A stretch of DNA of 64,000 nt, taken from Porticoccaceae bacterium (GTDB lineage Bacteria; Pseudomonadota; Gammaproteobacteria; Pseudomonadales; Porticoccaceae). The DNA is taken from contig JABILI010000097.1 in assembly GCA_018654575.1 (NCBI GenBank), forward strand, positions 62,001-126,000, written 5' to 3'. The notes beneath the pieces were generated by a model. The model was not told where the DNA came from. It made no database searches and saw nothing but the letters and a program-made list of their open reading frames with translations. Every line of letters begins with the position of its first letter. Within the stretch, counting starts at the first letter, position 1. Of the stretch, positions 50,774 to 61,937 are shown in pieces. Both the position numbers and the translations under genes were made by a program.

Positions 50774-51310
50774 ATGGCAGAATTGAGCACCTTAGCTAGA
50801 CCCTATGCCAAAGCAGCGTTTGAATTTGCTGTGGATGCTAAGGATCTGAAAGGTTGGGCACAAAGCCTAGCCACTGCGGCAGCGGTAACCCAGCAGCCCG
50901 CGGTTGTTAAGCTGTTGGGTTCGCCTAGCTCAACTGCGGCATTACAGGCGTCAACCGTTATTGACATTTGCGGTGATGCTCTTGATGCAGCAGAGGAGAA
51001 CTTTGTGGTTATTCTGTCTGAAAATAGACGTTTAACATTATTGCCACAAATTTCTCATCAGTTCGAAATTATGAAAGCTAATCGTGAAAAAGCGATTGAT
51101 GTGGAAGTAACTTCGGCTCAGACGTTGGACGCTGCTCAGGAGCAGATGTTGTCTGAGGCGCTGAGTGAAAAATTAGAACGCAAAGTAAATATGCAGGTTA
51201 GTTTAGATAAGAGCCTGTTGGGTGGTGCGGTTATCCGTGCCGGGGACACCGTTATCGACGGTTCCATTCGCGGTCGTTTGACCAAACTTGCCGAGACACT
51301 AAATTACTAA
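50774..51310 (+). CDS. atpH: ATP synthase F1 subunit delta
   Basis: Links the stalk to the F1 head. The 178 residues (E. coli 177) start MAELSTLARPYAKAAFEFA and end with the family block VIDGSIRGRLTKLAETL. The LLGGAVIRAGD segment is also typical. Located between atpF and atpA as usual. Confidence 0.95.
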   Translation: MAELSTLARPYAKAAFEFAVDAKDLKGWAQSLATAAAVTQQPAVVKLLGSPSSTAALQASTVIDICGDALDAAEENFVVILSENRRLTLLPQISHQFEIMKANREKAIDVEVTSAQTLDAAQEQMLSEALSEKLERKVNMQVSLDKSLLGGAVIRAGDTVIDGSIRGRLTKLAETLNY

Positions 51311-51326
51311 GGATTGAGGCCTAAGC

Positions 51327-52871
51327 ATGCAGCAACTGAATCCATCAGAGATCAGCGAAATTATCAAGAGTCGTATTGATAACCTTGATGTTTCATCAGA
51401 AGCCCAAAATGAGGGCACCATTGTTTCCGTATCGGACGGAATCATTCGTATACACGGCCTAGCCGATGTAATGTATGGCGAAATGATTGAGTTCGATGGC
51501 GGGGTTTTCGGTATGGCACTTAACCTTGAGCGCGACTCTGTCGGCGCTGTTGTGTTGGGCGATTACCAATCACTGGCTGAAGGCCAAAAAGCACGATGCA
51601 CTGGGCGAGTACTGGAAGTTCCAGTTGGTCCAGAGCTTGAAGGCCGTGTTGTCGATGCCTTGGGCAATCCAATTGATGGTAAGGGGCCGGTCAATGCCGC
51701 TCTTACCGATGCGCTTGAGAAAGTGGCTCCTGGTGTTATCGAGCGTCAGTCAGTCGATCAGCCTGTGCAAATTGGTTTAAAAGCGGTTGACGCTATGGTG
51801 CCAATCGGCCGTGGTCAGCGAGAGCTAATTATTGGTGACCGCCAGATAGGGAAGACGGCCATTGCTGTTGATGCCATTATCAACCAGAAAGGTTCGGGCG
51901 TTAAGTGTGTCTATGTGGCAATCGGCCAGAAAGCAGCCTCTGTGGCAGCTGTGGTTCGAAAGTTGGAAGAGCACGGTGCCATGGAGCACACAATCGTAGT
52001 TGCAGCCACAGCTGCTGACCCGGCGGCCATGCAATACTTGGCGCCATTTGCCGGTTGCTCGATGGGCGAATACTACCGAGACCGTGGGCAAGATGCGTTA
52101 ATCATCTATGATGATTTGACCAAGCAAGCTTGGGCTTATCGTCAAATTTCACTTCTCTTGAAACGCCCACCAGGACGTGAAGCCTATCCTGGTGACGTGT
52201 TCTATTTGCACTCTCGTCTCTTAGAGAGAGCGGCGCGAGTGAATTCCGATTACGTTGAGAAATTTACGAGTGGTGAGGTTAAAGGCCAAACTGGGTCATT
52301 GACAGCATTGCCGGTTATTGAAACCCAGGCAGGTGATGTGTCTGCATTTGTTCCAACCAACGTAATTTCGATTACCGATGGGCAGATCTTCCTTGAGGCT
52401 GACATGTTTAATGCGGGTGTTCGGCCAGCGATGAATGCGGGTATATCTGTCTCACGTGTCGGTGGAGCAGCGCAAACTAAAATAATCAAGAAGCTTTCTG
52501 GTGGTATTCGTACCGCGTTGGCACAGTATCGTGAATTAGCGGCTTTCTCACAGTTTGCATCTGATCTGGATGAGGCGACTAAAGCACAGCTAGACCACGG
52601 CGAGCGCGTGACGGAGTTGATGAAGCAGAAACAGTACTCTCCTCAGAGCATTGCTGAAATGGGCGTCATGATTTTTGCCGCTGATCAGGGCTTTTTGAAA
52701 GCTATTGAAGTTAATAAGATTGGTGATTTTGAGTCCGCACTTCTTTCTTATATGAAAGCAGAGCACGGGGATCTTATGGATAAGATTAATCAGTCTGGCG
52801 ACTACAACGACGATATTGCAGCAGGATTTAAAGCGGCATTAGAAAAGTTCATCGCAACGCAAACGTGGTAA
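51327..52871 (+). CDS. atpA: ATP synthase F1 subunit alpha
   Basis: Non-catalytic nucleotide-binding subunit, 514 residues (E. coli 513). It starts [14 protein letters not shown] and contains P-loop GDRQIGKTA (about 170-178), the [12 protein letters not shown] block, [27 protein letters not shown] and [21 protein letters not shown] good RBS precedes the ATG. Confidence 0.98.
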   Translation: MQQLNPSEISEIIKSRIDNLDVSSEAQNEGTIVSVSDGIIRIHGLADVMYGEMIEFDGGVFGMALNLERDSVGAVVLGDYQSLAEGQKARCTGRVLEVPVGPELEGRVVDALGNPIDGKGPVNAALTDALEKVAPGVIERQSVDQPVQIGLKAVDAMVPIGRGQRELIIGDRQIGKTAIAVDAIINQKGSGVKCVYVAIGQKAASVAAVVRKLEEHGAMEHTIVVAATAADPAAMQYLAPFAGCSMGEYYRDRGQDALIIYDDLTKQAWAYRQISLLLKRPPGREAYPGDVFYLHSRLLERAARVNSDYVEKFTSGEVKGQTGSLTALPVIETQAGDVSAFVPTNVISITDGQIFLEADMFNAGVRPAMNAGISVSRVGGAAQTKIIKKLSGGIRTALAQYRELAAFSQFASDLDEATKAQLDHGERVTELMKQKQYSPQSIAEMGVMIFAADQGFLKAIEVNKIGDFESALLSYMKAEHGDLMDKINQSGDYNDDIAAGFKAALEKFIATQTW

Positions 52872-52898
52872 GTCGGCTAGGGTAAATAGGCATAAGAG

Positions 52899-53759
52899 AT
52901 GGCAATCGGAAAAGAAGTTAAAACCAAAATTGCTAGCATTGGTAGCACGCAGAAAATTACCAGCGCCATGGAAATGGTTGCTGCGAGTAAGATGCGTCGA
53001 GCCCAAGAACGCATGTTGCTGGGAAAGCCCTACTCCCAACGCATTCGAGATGTTGTCAGTCACATCGCCAATGCTGTGTCTGAGTATAAGCATCAGTACT
53101 TAGAGCAAAGAGATGTGAAGCGGGTTGCCTACGTTATTGTGTCTACTGACCGTGGCCTCTGTGGAGGGCTAAATATTAATCTGTTTAAGGCGGCTCTGCG
53201 ATCAATGAAAGAGTGGTCTGACCAAGATGTCGAAGTTGATATCTGCGTGGTAGGCAACAAGGCGGCGAGCTTCTTTGGTGCGGTCGGCGGTAACGTGGTT
53301 GCGGCGATTAAAGATGTTGGCGACGAGCCTCTGGCTCAGGATTTGATTGGAGGCGTCAAGGTGATGTTAGATTCGTTCGATCAGGGGCGTATCGACAAAC
53401 TGTTTGTGGTTAGCAATGAGTTTGTCAACACCATGACCCAAACGCCATGTGTAGAGCAGTTGTTGCCTTTGGCGCCGGCTGGTGATGAAAGACTCTCCCA
53501 TCACTGGGATTATATTTATGAGCCCGATGCTCAGGAATTGTTAGATGGTCTTTTGATTAGATATATTGAGGCTCAAGTGTACCAAGGTGTTGTTGAAAAC
53601 AAGGCCTGTGAGCAAGCAGCGCGAATGCTTGCGATGAAAAATGCCACCGAAAATGCTGGTGAGATGATAGATGAATTGCAACTGCTTTATAACAAAGCGC
53701 GTCAGGCAGCTATTACCCAAGAGCTGTCAGAAATTGTAAGCGGCGCGGCGGCAGTATAA
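52899..53759 (+). CDS. atpG: ATP synthase F1 subunit gamma
   Basis: Central rotor shaft, 286 residues (E. coli 287). The N-terminal [33 protein letters not shown] and the C-terminal [38 protein letters not shown] are the coiled-coil pair of gamma. It is between atpA and atpD as expected. Confidence 0.97.
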   Translation: MAIGKEVKTKIASIGSTQKITSAMEMVAASKMRRAQERMLLGKPYSQRIRDVVSHIANAVSEYKHQYLEQRDVKRVAYVIVSTDRGLCGGLNINLFKAALRSMKEWSDQDVEVDICVVGNKAASFFGAVGGNVVAAIKDVGDEPLAQDLIGGVKVMLDSFDQGRIDKLFVVSNEFVNTMTQTPCVEQLLPLAPAGDERLSHHWDYIYEPDAQELLDGLLIRYIEAQVYQGVVENKACEQAARMLAMKNATENAGEMIDELQLLYNKARQAAITQELSEIVSGAAAV

Positions 53760-55199
<1,440 letters not shown>

Positions 55200-55224
55200 C
55201 CTTGAGTAAGCATGGGCTGTAAAA

Positions 55225-55650
55225 ATGGCTATAACCGTTCATTGTGACATCGTAAGTGCAGACGAATCCCTGTTTTCAGGGGCGGTTGAAATGGTCGTTG
55301 CCACAGGATCATTGGGCGAGCTGGGAATCACTCCTGGCCATGCCCCGCTGTTAAGTGATTTGAGGCCTGGACCAGTAAGACTGGTCAAAGAAAACGGTGA
55401 AGAGGAAGTGTATTACCTCTCTGGCGGCTATTTAGAAGTACAACCGGGAAGCATTGCGATTCTAGCAGACACCGCTGTGCGTGCTGGTGACATCGATGAG
55501 GCTGCCGCTGCCGAGGCAGTCAAATCAGCCGAACAAGCGATTGCCAACCAAACTGGTGAGATTGAATACGCTAAAGCGGCAGCCATGTTAGCAGAGGCTA
55601 CAGCTCAGTTAAGAACGGTACAAACGCTGCGGAAAAAACTGGGCGGCTGA
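55225..55650 (+). CDS. atpC: ATP synthase F1 subunit epsilon
   Basis: Regulatory rotor subunit, 141 residues (E. coli 139), with an N-terminal beta domain ([36 protein letters not shown]) and a C-terminal helical pair ([17 protein letters not shown]). It closes the operon and is followed by an intrinsic terminator 13 bases after the stop. Confidence 0.96.
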   Translation: MAITVHCDIVSADESLFSGAVEMVVATGSLGELGITPGHAPLLSDLRPGPVRLVKENGEEEVYYLSGGYLEVQPGSIAILADTAVRAGDIDEAAAAEAVKSAEQAIANQTGEIEYAKAAAMLAEATAQLRTVQTLRKKLGG

Positions 55651-55663
55651 GACCGCCAAATAC

Positions 55664-55694
55664 AAAAAAGAGTAGCTTGGCTGCTCTTTTTTTT
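55664..55694 (+). terminator. Intrinsic terminator of the atp operon
   Basis: AGAGTAGC and GCTGCTCT form an 8-bp stem (one G-U pair) with a 3-base loop, followed by eight Ts. It lies 13 bases after the atpC stop. Confidence 0.92.
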
Positions 55695-55803
55695 GCACGC
55701 AAGAAAAACCGCAAAGGGCTCTAGAAAGCGTTCCATCCTCCTCAACCTCTCGGCATATACTTGTAAAAAGGTTCATGTGTATACTTAATAACTTAACAGG
55801 CAA

Positions 55804-55821
55804 GATGCCGCAAAAGGCATC
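55804..55821. repeat. Short hairpin upstream of the TPR-sulfotransferase gene
   Basis: GATGCC and GGCATC form a perfect 6-bp stem around GCAAAA, 111 bases before the ATG. It could be part of the leader. The surrounding 55695-55931 holds no other recognised element. Confidence 0.4.
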
Positions 55822-55931
55822 GCAGTATTCTGGCAGAAAATGTGCAACATTAATGCTTTTTGCGGCGGTTAATCTGGCGTAGGCATTTTTATAAGTACGG
55901 TGCTCTTGCAAACAGTAAGGCGATTGACAAT

Positions 55932-57923
55932 ATGAACAATGAAGGCAATGTTAAGGCGCTGGTTGAGGCTGCTCGAGGCAGCTTACAGGCAGGCAACATA
56001 CAGCAAGCACTAAAAGAAGCGACGCAGGCAGTGGCCGCCGACTCAAAACACCCACCGGCATTATTTTTGCTAGGTGTTGCATTGCGTCGTAACGGGTCGC
56101 TAGACGAGGCTATCCAAAGGCTGTCTGAGTTTTTACTGTTGGCACCAAGTGTTGTCCAGGGGCGGCATGAGCTAGCGTTAGCGTTGTCTTCTAGAGGCCA
56201 GCTATCTGCTGCCGCAGTGGAATTGCAAAAAGCGGTCGACATGGACCCCAAATTTTCGCCGGCTTTGCTTGCGCTTAGTGATGTCCTTTTAGCCCAAGGA
56301 GATGAAAGCGCTGCCGCTAAAGCCCATGCAAGGGCCGTCTTAACCCAGGACGTAGACCCCGCGTTGCGAAAAGCTACTGAGTTATTCGCTTCAGGTAGAG
56401 TTGGTGTTGCAGAGGGCATTTGCCGAGAATATTTACGCGTCCACCCTACTGATGTAAACGCTATTAGATTGCTAGGTGACATTGGCTATAAGCTTGGCAT
56501 TATGGAAGAAGCCGTGCAGCTCTATGCGCGGTGTTTAGAGCTGGCACCCGACTATCACAGGGCACGGCACAAATATGCCTTAGCACTTTCTAAGCAGGAT
56601 AAATTTGAAGCCGCTATGAAAGAGGTTAGCCGCCTGATTACAATTGATTCTAATAATATTGCTTATAAAGCATTACATGCCGCTGTAGCGTCAAGCGCTG
56701 GGCGCTTCGATGAAGCGCACGTCGTTTATGAAGATGTACTTGCGCGTGCGCCTGATGCCGTTGCGATTTTGACCAGCTACGGTCACTCTTTGCGTTATTC
56801 TGGGCAGGGAGAAAAAGCCGCGACTATTTACCGTCGAGCTATCGAGGTTGACCCCGGGCATGGCGATGCTTATTGGAGTTTGGCCAATTTAAAAACGGTT
56901 AAGTTTACGGCGCCTGAAGTGGAGGAAATGTCAAACCAGCTGCATGCCTTAGAAGGCGATAGCCCGGATAAATACCATCTGGCTTTTGCTGTGGGCAAAG
57001 CGCTCGAAGATTTAAAGGATTACGCGGGCTCTTTCGATGCATATAAGACCGGCAATGAAATAAAGAGACGCTATAGCGGCTACGATTCTAAAGATAATGC
57101 TCACCGGATTGATGACAGCATTGCTGTGTGTGATGAGAGCTTCATGGCTCAATTTAATGCTGGAGGACATCCTGATTCGAGCCCAATTTTTATTGTGGGC
57201 CTGCCCCGGTCAGGCTCCACATTACTTGAGCAGATATTGGCAAGCCATTCACAGGTAGAGGCTACCGCAGAGCTACATTTCATTAGTCGCATCGCGGCCC
57301 AGCTAGAGGGGACACGCAAGCGAGGAGAGCGCCGCAGGTACCCAAGACTCCTAGCGGATTTAAACAGTGACGAGCGCGTTGCTCTGGGACAGCAATATCT
57401 TGATGCCTGCTCGGTCTATAGAACCACCGGCAAAAAATTTATTGATAAACTACCTAATAATTTCATGCACATTGGCCTCATCCGTGCAATTTTACCTAAT
57501 GCTACGATCATTGATGCGCGAAGAGCCCCAATGGCAGCCTGTTTTGCTAATTTCAAACAGCTCTTTGCCGAGGGGCAGCCGTTCACTTATAGCCTAGAGG
57601 ATATCGGCCATTATTATGTTGACTACCATCGTTTGATGGGGCATTGGCAGAAGATTATCCCTGAGCAAACGCTTACAGTACATTATGAAAATGTTGTTAC
57701 AGATTTGGAGGGGCAAGTCGCCCGGTTACTTGATCACTGTAGTCTGCCTTTTGAGGATGCCTGTGTAAGGTTTCATGAGAACGATAGGGCCGTTCGTTCG
57801 GCAAGTTCTGAACAGGTTCGCCAGCCGATTTTTCGCGGCGGCTTAGACCAATGGCGGCATTACGAAGAATATTTAGGGCCGCTCAACAACGTGCTTAAAA
57901 GTTGCGATTTGGGCATAGTCTGA
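55932..57923 (+). CDS. TPR-repeat sulfotransferase family protein
   Basis: Predicted two-part cytoplasmic protein. From ATG 55932 (AAGG 11 bases upstream; the frame opens at 55860 without homology) it has 663 residues. About 1-345 is tetratricopeptide repeats, each about 34 residues with the A-x-x-x-G/Y pattern. About 415-660 is a sulfotransferase domain with the PAPS 5'-phosphate loop GLPRSGSTLLEQILASH (about 423-439) and a later LPNNFMHIGLIRAILPNATIIDARRAP block with the 3'-phosphate-binding part. It transfers sulfate from PAPS to an unknown acceptor, which might be a protein or peptide bound by the TPRs. No signal peptide. It is upstream of the TonB-dependent receptor gene in the same direction. 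Confidence 0.9.
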   Translation: MNNEGNVKALVEAARGSLQAGNIQQALKEATQAVAADSKHPPALFLLGVALRRNGSLDEAIQRLSEFLLLAPSVVQGRHELALALSSRGQLSAAAVELQKAVDMDPKFSPALLALSDVLLAQGDESAAAKAHARAVLTQDVDPALRKATELFASGRVGVAEGICREYLRVHPTDVNAIRLLGDIGYKLGIMEEAVQLYARCLELAPDYHRARHKYALALSKQDKFEAAMKEVSRLITIDSNNIAYKALHAAVASSAGRFDEAHVVYEDVLARAPDAVAILTSYGHSLRYSGQGEKAATIYRRAIEVDPGHGDAYWSLANLKTVKFTAPEVEEMSNQLHALEGDSPDKYHLAFAVGKALEDLKDYAGSFDAYKTGNEIKRRYSGYDSKDNAHRIDDSIAVCDESFMAQFNAGGHPDSSPIFIVGLPRSGSTLLEQILASHSQVEATAELHFISRIAAQLEGTRKRGERRRYPRLLADLNSDERVALGQQYLDACSVYRTTGKKFIDKLPNNFMHIGLIRAILPNATIIDARRAPMAACFANFKQLFAEGQPFTYSLEDIGHYYVDYHRLMGHWQKIIPEQTLTVHYENVVTDLEGQVARLLDHCSLPFEDACVRFHENDRAVRSASSEQVRQPIFRGGLDQWRHYEEYLGPLNNVLKSCDLGIV

Positions 57924-58191
57924 AATAGTTAAGCCTTGACGCCATAGATTTTTTAATCATGAGCCGAGGGACAGACCGCATTATTTAGCCGCCTGTCATT
58001 AATTCATAACAGCATTAATGTTGAGTTCTCGATACAAAAAGTAGAGAGGCTGTGCTACAGTCAAAAAAGCCTTAATCTCAGGGGTTAGGGTAGCGGCTAG
58101 GTGGGTTTTCCAAAAGCTGCTTATTCGGCAGTGTTTTACATTAAGAAAAGAGAAAAAGAGCACATCACTTGCAGACAAGAGGGATAATCTT

Positions 58192-60672
58192 ATGACAAGA
58201 AGCACCGGCAATTTAAAAGCATCACGAGCACGGAGATACTCTCCGAAACCACTGGCAGCAGTTATTGCTGCACTAACAGTAGGCCTTGCGCCAGCCGCCG
58301 CTGCGCAGCAATTAGAAGAGATAGTAGTAACCGCAACCAAGCGCGCAGAAAGCGTGCAAGACATTCCTATGTCTATTGCGGTTCTAGGAGAAGAAACCCT
58401 TGAGAACCTCAATATCACCGATCTTGAAGATTATGTGACTATGTTGCCCAATGTTAGCTATATCGGCTTAGGGCCAGGCAGCGGAAACGTCTATATTCGT
58501 GGAATTTCATCCGGTGGTGAGAGCTCTCTGGGAGCAAACCCCAGTGTTGCTGTTTATTTGGATGACCAGCCAGTCACAGCTACGGGTGCATATTTAAATC
58601 CACATATCTACGACGCTTCCCGTATCGAGGTTCTTGCTGGTCCTCAAGGTACTTTGTTTGGGGCAAACGCCCAGTCAGGAGCCATGCGGATTATTACGAA
58701 TCAGCCTGACACTAGCGAATTTTCTGGGGGACTAGACTTGGATGTCAACTCTCCAAAAAGCGGCGGTGTAGGCAACACTATTGAAGGATTTATCAATGTC
58801 CCAATAACAGATTCTGTAGCACTAAGGATTGTTGGCTACTCAAAGCATGATGCGGGGTTTATTGACAATGTGCGTGGCGAGCATACCTTCTCTCATGGTT
58901 ATATTCGAGATGGGCTTGTAGCTGGTGGCGCGACAGTAGAGCAGGCAGCAGCTATGGCGCCTGACTTCACCTACAACAACTATACTGAGGGTGATATCGG
59001 TAATGTGGCCGGCGATAATTTTAATGAAGCCACCACGACAGGGCTTAGAGCCGCATTGCGAGTTGATCTTAACGATAGCTGGACAGCTACAGCGAGTATC
59101 ATACAGCAAGACCTAGAGTCCGATGGAGTTTGGGATCACGATCCAACTGTCGGCGATTTACAGGTTTTTCGTATAATGCCTGATAGCCTGGATGATGAGT
59201 GGACTCAATATTCTCTTAAGGTAGAGGGCGAGATAGGAGGGGGTACTCTTACCTTCAACTATGGCGATCTTGATCGGGACTATGAATCGCGTGCGGACTA
59301 CTCTATGTACAGTGATTACTATGTATCTGCTGGCTTTGTGCAACCTTACTATTCTTGCTATGCGGCGTATTATGGTTGTTCTGATCCCCGCGAGCAGTAT
59401 GAGGGCCATTCCAAACTTAAGCGCGAAACAATGGAAGTGCGCTATGCTTCCGATTCAAGCAAGACGCTCCGCTGGCAGCTAGGTTACTACTCGGTCGATG
59501 TTAAAAACAGTCATGATGCAGAATGGCATGTTTTAGGACTTGCTGACCTAGGAATGATCACCGCTATTGACGCACCTGATATCTATTGGACCACAGATTT
59601 TCGTCGTAGCTATGAAGAGACCGCAATTTTTGGCGAGATCACCTATGACATCGCAGACAATCTAACGGTCTCCGCTAGTATGCGGCAATTCGATGCTGAG
59701 AGCTTTTTGGATGGCTTCTCTGGCACGGTCTGGTGGCCTTGTGGCGGTGGCCCTAGCGCTGCAGCACAAGCGGCATCAGGGGTCTATCGGCCGCAGAATA
59801 ACTACGGGGCGGACTGTGTGGATGCTAATCGTGTAACAGCGTCAAAGGATGAAGTGTATCGTGTGACCGGCGAGTGGGCATTGAACGAAGACCTCATGGT
59901 TTATGGAGCTTGGGGCGAGGGTTATCGACCCGGCGGACTTAACCGGTTCTGTTCAGTCGGAAATACTGCGGATTATGGTGGTCAGGGAAGAGACGATGCC
60001 ACAGGCGCACAATGTGACTTTACGCCGGACTTCTTGACTTCATATGAGGTGGGCATTAAGGCGACTCTATTGGATGGTCGTATGCAGGTTAATGCGTCAG
60101 CCTTTCTGCAAGATTGGGATAATTTCCAGTTTTCGCGTTTAGACACGTCGATATCACCCGTGACGCTAACCTATAATATTGGACAAGCTAAGAGTGATGG
60201 GTTTGAGGCTGACTTTAGCCTTATGCTAACGGAGACATGGAGCCTTACCGGTGCCGCCTCTTATATACAAGCTGAGTTGAGCCAAGATTACTTCAAGAGT
60301 GACGGACTAGCGGCACCTACTGCGGCAAGTGGCACACCATTGCCTCGCGTGCCAGAGGTAAAGTGGAATTTGTCGACACGATACGGCTTCAACACAGACT
60401 GGTTTATGCAAGCAAGCTACATCTATACGGGCTCATCGTATAATAATCTTTTCGATGGGGGCAGCCTTCAGACCAAGAGGTATAAGCAAGGGGATTACCA
60501 AATTCTAAATGCTTCAGTTGGTATTGATCGTGATTCCTGGGTAGCTGAAATGTATGTGCGAAACCTTACTGATGAACGAGGGGAAGTGTTCCGTAATGCG
60601 GTTAATTGGGATGACCGTGTTATGACGAATAGGCCTCGTACGATAGGTACGCGAGTAAGCTTCCGTTTCTAA
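58192..60672 (+). CDS. TonB-dependent outer-membrane receptor
   Basis: Ligand-gated outer-membrane beta barrel that takes up a substrate with energy from TonB-ExbBD. The 826 residues start with a long basic signal peptide (cleavage near AAA-AQQ, about residue 38), followed by TonB box EEIVVTATKR (about 42-51), the plug domain (IPMSIAVLGEETLENL to FGANAQSGAMRIITNQP) and a 22-strand type barrel ending in ...VSFRF with terminal Phe. It belongs to the group common in marine Gammaproteobacteria and sphingomonads. Substrate is not known. The ATG has GAGGG upstream. Confidence 0.93.
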   Translation: MTRSTGNLKASRARRYSPKPLAAVIAALTVGLAPAAAAQQLEEIVVTATKRAESVQDIPMSIAVLGEETLENLNITDLEDYVTMLPNVSYIGLGPGSGNVYIRGISSGGESSLGANPSVAVYLDDQPVTATGAYLNPHIYDASRIEVLAGPQGTLFGANAQSGAMRIITNQPDTSEFSGGLDLDVNSPKSGGVGNTIEGFINVPITDSVALRIVGYSKHDAGFIDNVRGEHTFSHGYIRDGLVAGGATVEQAAAMAPDFTYNNYTEGDIGNVAGDNFNEATTTGLRAALRVDLNDSWTATASIIQQDLESDGVWDHDPTVGDLQVFRIMPDSLDDEWTQYSLKVEGEIGGGTLTFNYGDLDRDYESRADYSMYSDYYVSAGFVQPYYSCYAAYYGCSDPREQYEGHSKLKRETMEVRYASDSSKTLRWQLGYYSVDVKNSHDAEWHVLGLADLGMITAIDAPDIYWTTDFRRSYEETAIFGEITYDIADNLTVSASMRQFDAESFLDGFSGTVWWPCGGGPSAAAQAASGVYRPQNNYGADCVDANRVTASKDEVYRVTGEWALNEDLMVYGAWGEGYRPGGLNRFCSVGNTADYGGQGRDDATGAQCDFTPDFLTSYEVGIKATLLDGRMQVNASAFLQDWDNFQFSRLDTSISPVTLTYNIGQAKSDGFEADFSLMLTETWSLTGAASYIQAELSQDYFKSDGLAAPTAASGTPLPRVPEVKWNLSTRYGFNTDWFMQASYIYTGSSYNNLFDGGSLQTKRYKQGDYQILNASVGIDRDSWVAEMYVRNLTDERGEVFRNAVNWDDRVMTNRPRTIGTRVSFRF

Positions 60673-60688
60673 GGGCTTAGTTGGGAGA

Positions 60689-60716
60689 AAGGGCGCTTTA
60701 GAGCGCCCTTTTTTTT
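60689..60716 (+). terminator. Intrinsic terminator of the TonB-dependent receptor gene
   Basis: GGGCGCT and AGCGCCC pair around a short loop, followed by eight Ts, about 17 bases after the receptor stop. On the opposite strand only a short T-run follows, so it mainly serves the rightward gene. Confidence 0.92.
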
Positions 60717-60732
60717 GCCTGAAAAACGGACG

Positions 60733-61911
60733 TTAACTATCGGACAAAAATTGGCGCTGGAGCTGTCGGATTTTAGACAGCACGTCATCACGGTCAAGAT
60801 AGGTGCCACGAAGTGCGCGATCTCCAGAGTTTGGATCATACGCTGTGCGACCATGCAAAATACGACGATTATCAAAGATAATGAGGTCACCCGCCTTAAA
60901 AGGAAAGCTCATTTGATACTCTGGCGAGTTTGCTTTTTCCATGTAGCACCTTAACGCGGCATACGCCTCTTTGATGTCCTCGAAGCTTCCTTGTAAGGGA
61001 GCTCGAGAGAACGGAAGCATGCGTATTTCCAGTAATTTGCCTGCATCATCTAAACCAATGGTGGGTGCTTCCCAGCGATAATCTTTGGGCCCTGCTCGAT
61101 TTGCATAACACCATTTTGTAGACGTTAGCGTCTTATAGTGGCCAGGAAATTCCTGCTCAATATCTTTAGCCACCTTGAAACCGTCAGTCATTAAGCTTTC
61201 ACCGCCTTGAGCGTCGGCAACTCGGGAGTGAAGTATTTGGATGCCTGGAGGTGATTCTCGCGTTGGTATGTCAGTATGAGCGGCTAGATATTCGCTGGTA
61301 TAGGCATTACTGTCACCATCGGCCTTTGAGATTACGTCGAAAATTCGATCAAAATGAGTCTCCCTAATCGCACCTATACGCAGAGCAAAGTCCTCAACGA
61401 GCTCTAGATCTGTTGGCAAGTCTCTCAGGCGCGCAAGCCCATGACGGCCAACAGAAACAAGGACATCATATAACAGCGCGTCACTGATCAGGCCATCGAG
61501 GGCATAAAAAGTCGGCGGCTCAGGGAGTTGCGCGGTGCCCCAAAATTCAGAGCTAACGAGGGGCGCTGGCGGCTGTACGCTATTAGCATAGAGCCAGGCG
61601 GGATTAAACCGGCTCACATGAGAGCGCTCTGGCCAGGTTATACAAAGAGCACCTTCAGCATCAATCTCAAGCGATAAGGCCTGAATATCTGCAGGAATAT
61701 CCCGTAAATCTAACAAATTTTCTCGAGTTACCTGATGCAAGCAGAGTGCGCAGCAACAGTTGTCTCTCAGCCATAAAGGATGTAGCGTAGAGCGCTTGTC
61801 GTTGTCCCATAACACCAGAATTGCATTATCATTGATCTCGACTGAAGCAATGTTTTGGCTTGGCGGCCAGTACCAGTTGTCAGGTGTCGGAATAAGGTTA
61901 TTTGCGCTCAT
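60733..61911 (-). CDS. Gamma-butyrobetaine dioxygenase-like Fe(II)/2-oxoglutarate oxygenase
   Basis: Probable enzyme hydroxylating gamma-butyrobetaine to L-carnitine using 2-oxoglutarate and oxygen. From ATG 61909-61911, with AAAGGAGGTGA upstream, it has 392 residues (the frame also opens at a GTG two codons earlier that overlaps the RBS). The N-terminal zinc-binding domain has C52-x-C54-x-x-C57 and H98, as in human BBOX1; the catalytic domain has the iron triad H212-x-D214 (AAHTDIP) and H353 (RILHGR). It lies downstream of the carnitine dehydrogenase fusion. A related trimethyllysine dioxygenase cannot be fully excluded. Confidence 0.87.
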   Translation of the reverse strand: MSANNLIPTPDNWYWPPSQNIASVEINDNAILVLWDNDKRSTLHPLWLRDNCCCALCLHQVTRENLLDLRDIPADIQALSLEIDAEGALCITWPERSHVSRFNPAWLYANSVQPPAPLVSSEFWGTAQLPEPPTFYALDGLISDALLYDVLVSVGRHGLARLRDLPTDLELVEDFALRIGAIRETHFDRIFDVISKADGDSNAYTSEYLAAHTDIPTRESPPGIQILHSRVADAQGGESLMTDGFKVAKDIEQEFPGHYKTLTSTKWCYANRAGPKDYRWEAPTIGLDDAGKLLEIRMLPFSRAPLQGSFEDIKEAYAALRCYMEKANSPEYQMSFPFKAGDLIIFDNRRILHGRTAYDPNSGDRALRGTYLDRDDVLSKIRQLQRQFLSDS

Positions 61912-61937
61912 ATTCACCTCCTTTTATAGTAGATTGC

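Noticed and set aside
55889-56482. 197-residue minus-strand frame within the TPR-sulfotransferase gene
   Set aside because: Antisense frame favoured by Ala/Leu-rich TPR codons; no start context and no family resemblance.
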